From positions 62,001 through 126,000 of the forward strand of contig JANXSZ010000007.1 in NCBI GenBank assembly GCA_025356445.1: a stretch of 64,000 nt of DNA, in the 5' to 3' direction. Below are positions 62,700-64,000 of the stretch, piece by piece. Under the pieces are notes generated by a model that ran no database searches, was not told the origin of the DNA, and worked only from the letters and a program-made list of their open reading frames with translations. Source of the stretch: Betaproteobacteria bacterium (lineage in GTDB: Bacteria; Pseudomonadota; Gammaproteobacteria; Burkholderiales; Burkholderiaceae_C). Numbering within the stretch: the first letter of the stretch is position 1; every line of letters begins with the position of its first letter. A program made the position numbers and the translations under genes.

Positions 62700-62996
62700 A
62701 TGATTCTCGTTACCGGCACCGTACTGTCCAAGCCCGACGCTTTGGACGAATTGCTCCGCCTGAGCTTGGAACACGTCCACCGCTCACGCGCTGAGCCAGG
62801 CTGCATCAGCCACGATGTTCATTTGGATGCTGAAAACCGGCTTCGCTTGGTGTTCGTGGAGCGATGGAGCGATCTGCCCGCTCTGCTCGCACACTTTGCA
62901 GTGCCTGCATCGCGGGGGTTCATCAAAGCGGCTGCAGGCTTGTGTGCGGAAGCGCCGCAGATGCAAATGTACGAGGCAACTGAAATTCAGCGTTGA
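62700..62996 (+). CDS. ABM-domain putative quinol monooxygenase
   Basis: The 98-residue protein is a single antibiotic-biosynthesis-monooxygenase (ABM) domain: 'MILVTGTVLSKPDALDELLRL', 'HVHRSRAEPGCISHDVHLDAEN' and 'FVERWSDLPALLAHF'. These small ferredoxin-fold enzymes oxidise quinols or act as dimers on aromatic substrates. AGGAG stands 9 bases before the ATG. It is probably in the transcript of the flavin oxidase. Confidence 0.85.
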   Translation: MILVTGTVLSKPDALDELLRLSLEHVHRSRAEPGCISHDVHLDAENRLRLVFVERWSDLPALLAHFAVPASRGFIKAAAGLCAEAPQMQMYEATEIQR

Positions 62997-63011
62997 TATT
63001 TCAACATTTAT

Positions 63012-63047
63012 ATGCGCAGAAATTATGCGCATGAAAATTAAGCATAA
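63012..63047. promoter_or_regulatory. Operator region of ccdAB
   Basis: ATGCGCA (63012-63018) recurs as the self-complementary ATGCGCAT (63025-63032), and TTATGC (63023-63028) faces GCATAA (63042-63047). The repeats lie 34-69 bases before ccdA, where CcdA–CcdB complexes bind in known systems. A confident -10/-35 pair could not be picked. Confidence 0.5.
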
Positions 63048-63080
63048 ACTCAGCACATCACACTCTCTACGGAGTCTTCC

Positions 63081-63380
63081 ATGCTGCATTTTGAAAACGC
63101 CCCCAAGAAAGCTACCAACCTGTCGCTGAACAGCAAAGTGCTGGAAACAGCACGCGATTTGGGGATGAACATTTCCCAAACCGTAGATACCTTGCTCAGC
63201 GATGAAGTCAAGCGCCGTTATTGGGAGTCTTGGAACGAGCGCAACAAAGACGCGATGGACGCGTACAACGCACGCATTGCCAAACACGGCTTGCCACTGG
63301 CCAAATACCGCACATTCGCTAAAAGCCTGGGCGATGGCAAACAGGAAAATCCACCGGAAACCCACAATGGCGAGGTTTGA
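63081..63380 (+). CDS. ccdA: CcdA-type antitoxin
   Basis: The 99-residue protein has an N-terminal ribbon-helix-helix DNA-binding domain ('KKATNLSLNSKVLETARDLGMNISQTVDTLLSDEVKRRYWESWNERN') and a C-terminal toxin-binding tail ('DAYNARIAKHGLPLAKYRTF'), the CcdA layout but with ~20 extra residues at the end. It represses its operon and neutralises CcdB until degraded by Lon. A GGAG site precedes the ATG by a few bases. Its last codons overlap ccdB by 14 bases. Confidence 0.9.
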   Translation: MLHFENAPKKATNLSLNSKVLETARDLGMNISQTVDTLLSDEVKRRYWESWNERNKDAMDAYNARIAKHGLPLAKYRTFAKSLGDGKQENPPETHNGEV

Positions 63381-63681
63381 TGTTTACCCCAACCCTGACT
63401 GTTTAGGGAGAGCGCTGATTCCATTTTTGCTGGACATCCAGAACGACCACATCAAGGGAATGCAAACCCGTGTGGTAGTGCCCCTTTGGTTGTCCGACCA
63501 GCTAGCGTTACAGTTGGAAACCATCAACCCAGCGTTTGAAGTAGCCGGCTTGACCGTGGTGATGGACACCCCATCACTGGGCGCGGCACCCATCGCCACG
63601 CTAGGCCGAGCTGTCGACAACCTGTCAGCACAGCAGTTGGCCATTCAAAATGCACTTGACACCCTCTTCGGAGGCTATTGA
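63367..63681 (+). CDS. ccdB: CcdB-type toxin with atypical C-terminus
   Basis: The 104-residue protein begins '[27 protein letters not shown]' and has '[12 protein letters not shown]' and '[36 protein letters not shown]', as in CcdB. F-plasmid CcdB poisons DNA gyrase through its last residues Trp-Gly-Ile after Phe. Here the end reads Phe-Gly-Gly-Tyr, so the key Trp is not there. Toxicity may be weak or the target may differ. It lies one base before the thyA ATG. Confidence 0.9.
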   Translation: MARFDVYPNPDCLGRALIPFLLDIQNDHIKGMQTRVVVPLWLSDQLALQLETINPAFEVAGLTVVMDTPSLGAAPIATLGRAVDNLSAQQLAIQNALDTLFGGY

Positions 63682-63682
63682 C

Positions 63683-64000
63683 ATGCCGACCACCGCACCC
63701 CGCCCTACCCGCACCCAATACGAAGACTTTATGCGCCTGGTTCATACCCAAGGCGTCAACAAAGCGGACCGCACCGGTACTGGCACGCAAAGCGTGTTTG
63801 GCCACCAAATGCGCTTTGATCTGAACGAAGGCTTTCCCCTGGTGACGACGAAAAAAGTCCATCTGAAATCCATCATCCAAGAGCTGCTGTGGTTCCTCAC
63901 CGGCAGCAGCAACAACAACTGGCTCAAAGAGCGCGGTGTGTCGATTTGGGACGAATGGGCTGCGGCTGACGGCGAACTTGGCCCCGTCTACGGTGTGCAG
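63683..64000 (+). CDS. thyA: Thymidylate synthase, N-terminal part (cut by window end)
   Basis: The visible 106 residues read '[46 protein letters not shown]' with the folate- and dUMP-binding Arg ('DRTGTGT') and '[29 protein letters not shown]', typical of ThyA. The catalytic Cys lies beyond the window end. The enzyme makes dTMP from dUMP. ccdB ends one base upstream, so thyA probably shares or follows the toxin-antitoxin transcript. Confidence 0.96.
   Translation, partial: MPTTAPRPTRTQYEDFMRLVHTQGVNKADRTGTGTQSVFGHQMRFDLNEGFPLVTTKKVHLKSIIQELLWFLTGSSNNNWLKERGVSIWDEWAAADGELGPVYGVQ

Overview
The window looks like chromosomal DNA of a betaproteobacterium, most likely a Rhodoferax- or Polaromonas-like member of the Comamonadaceae (Burkholderiales). 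The evidence is the gene order tRNA-Leu–tig–clpP–clpX–lon, the pairs rpsU–yqeY and glnA–ntrBC, several orphan Bug-type (TctC) binding proteins beside CoA-ligase and CaiB genes, an hpnCDE squalene cluster, and a small 'TATAGCT' repeat family that I recall from Comamonadaceae genomes. No phage, IS element, CRISPR array or rRNA operon was seen. The placement is inference from gene content; no search was run.

Layout. 1–5.3 kb: the end of an exopolysaccharide cluster (glycosyltransferase fragment, polyprenyl-phosphate sugar transferase, CelD/FemAB-like acyltransferase, UDP-glucose dehydrogenase, WecG/TagA glycosyltransferase). 5.3–11.7 kb: housekeeping genes (rpsU, yqeY, pmbA, darP/yjgA, mog, cysE, trmJ, suhB). 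11.8–24.7 kb: an accessory catabolic region with an acyl-CoA synthetase, three Bug receptors without membrane permease subunits, a DUF1185 protein, a tautomerase, a nitroreductase-like protein, an aldehyde dehydrogenase, a single-domain extradiol-dioxygenase-like VOC protein, an FAH-family hydrolase, a CaiB-type CoA-transferase and a glutaryl-CoA dehydrogenase. A divergent LysR regulator has two clear inverted-repeat operators. 24.9–30.9 kb: xthA and the nitrogen-control block glnA–(coiled-coil exported protein)–ntrB–ntrC, with a sigma-54 promoter and a perfect NtrC-type palindrome upstream of glnA.

30.9–37.2 kb: a CinA-like molybdopterin-binding protein, an EI24/CysZ-like membrane protein, a sterol-desaturase-family hydroxylase, a divergent polysaccharide deacetylase homologue, a YVTN beta-propeller protein, an alpha/beta hydrolase and rsuA. 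37.2–43.5 kb: the protein quality-control block lon, clpX, clpP, tig and tRNA-Leu(UAG), with a heat-shock-type promoter at lon. 43.6–48 kb: an RND efflux pump (adaptor and permease) with a good promoter and a TetR-type operator. 48.1–51.2 kb: hpnC, hpnD, hpnE, which make squalene from farnesyl diphosphate. 51.2–59.7 kb: HAD hydrolase, hemH, an AsmA-like protein, a Ser/Thr kinase–HDOD–GAF fusion, a YihY membrane protein and a DUF2069 protein. 59.7–60.0 kb: a decayed Rpn-family nuclease gene. 60–64 kb: an acyltransferase-3 membrane protein, a GlcD/D2HGDH-type flavin oxidase, an ABM monooxygenase, a ccdAB toxin-antitoxin pair and the start of thyA.

The least described parts are the catabolic region with its unassigned substrate, the kinase–HDOD–GAF protein, the ccdAB insertion with an altered toxin C-terminus, and the repeat family, one copy of which appears to be translated inside hpnC.
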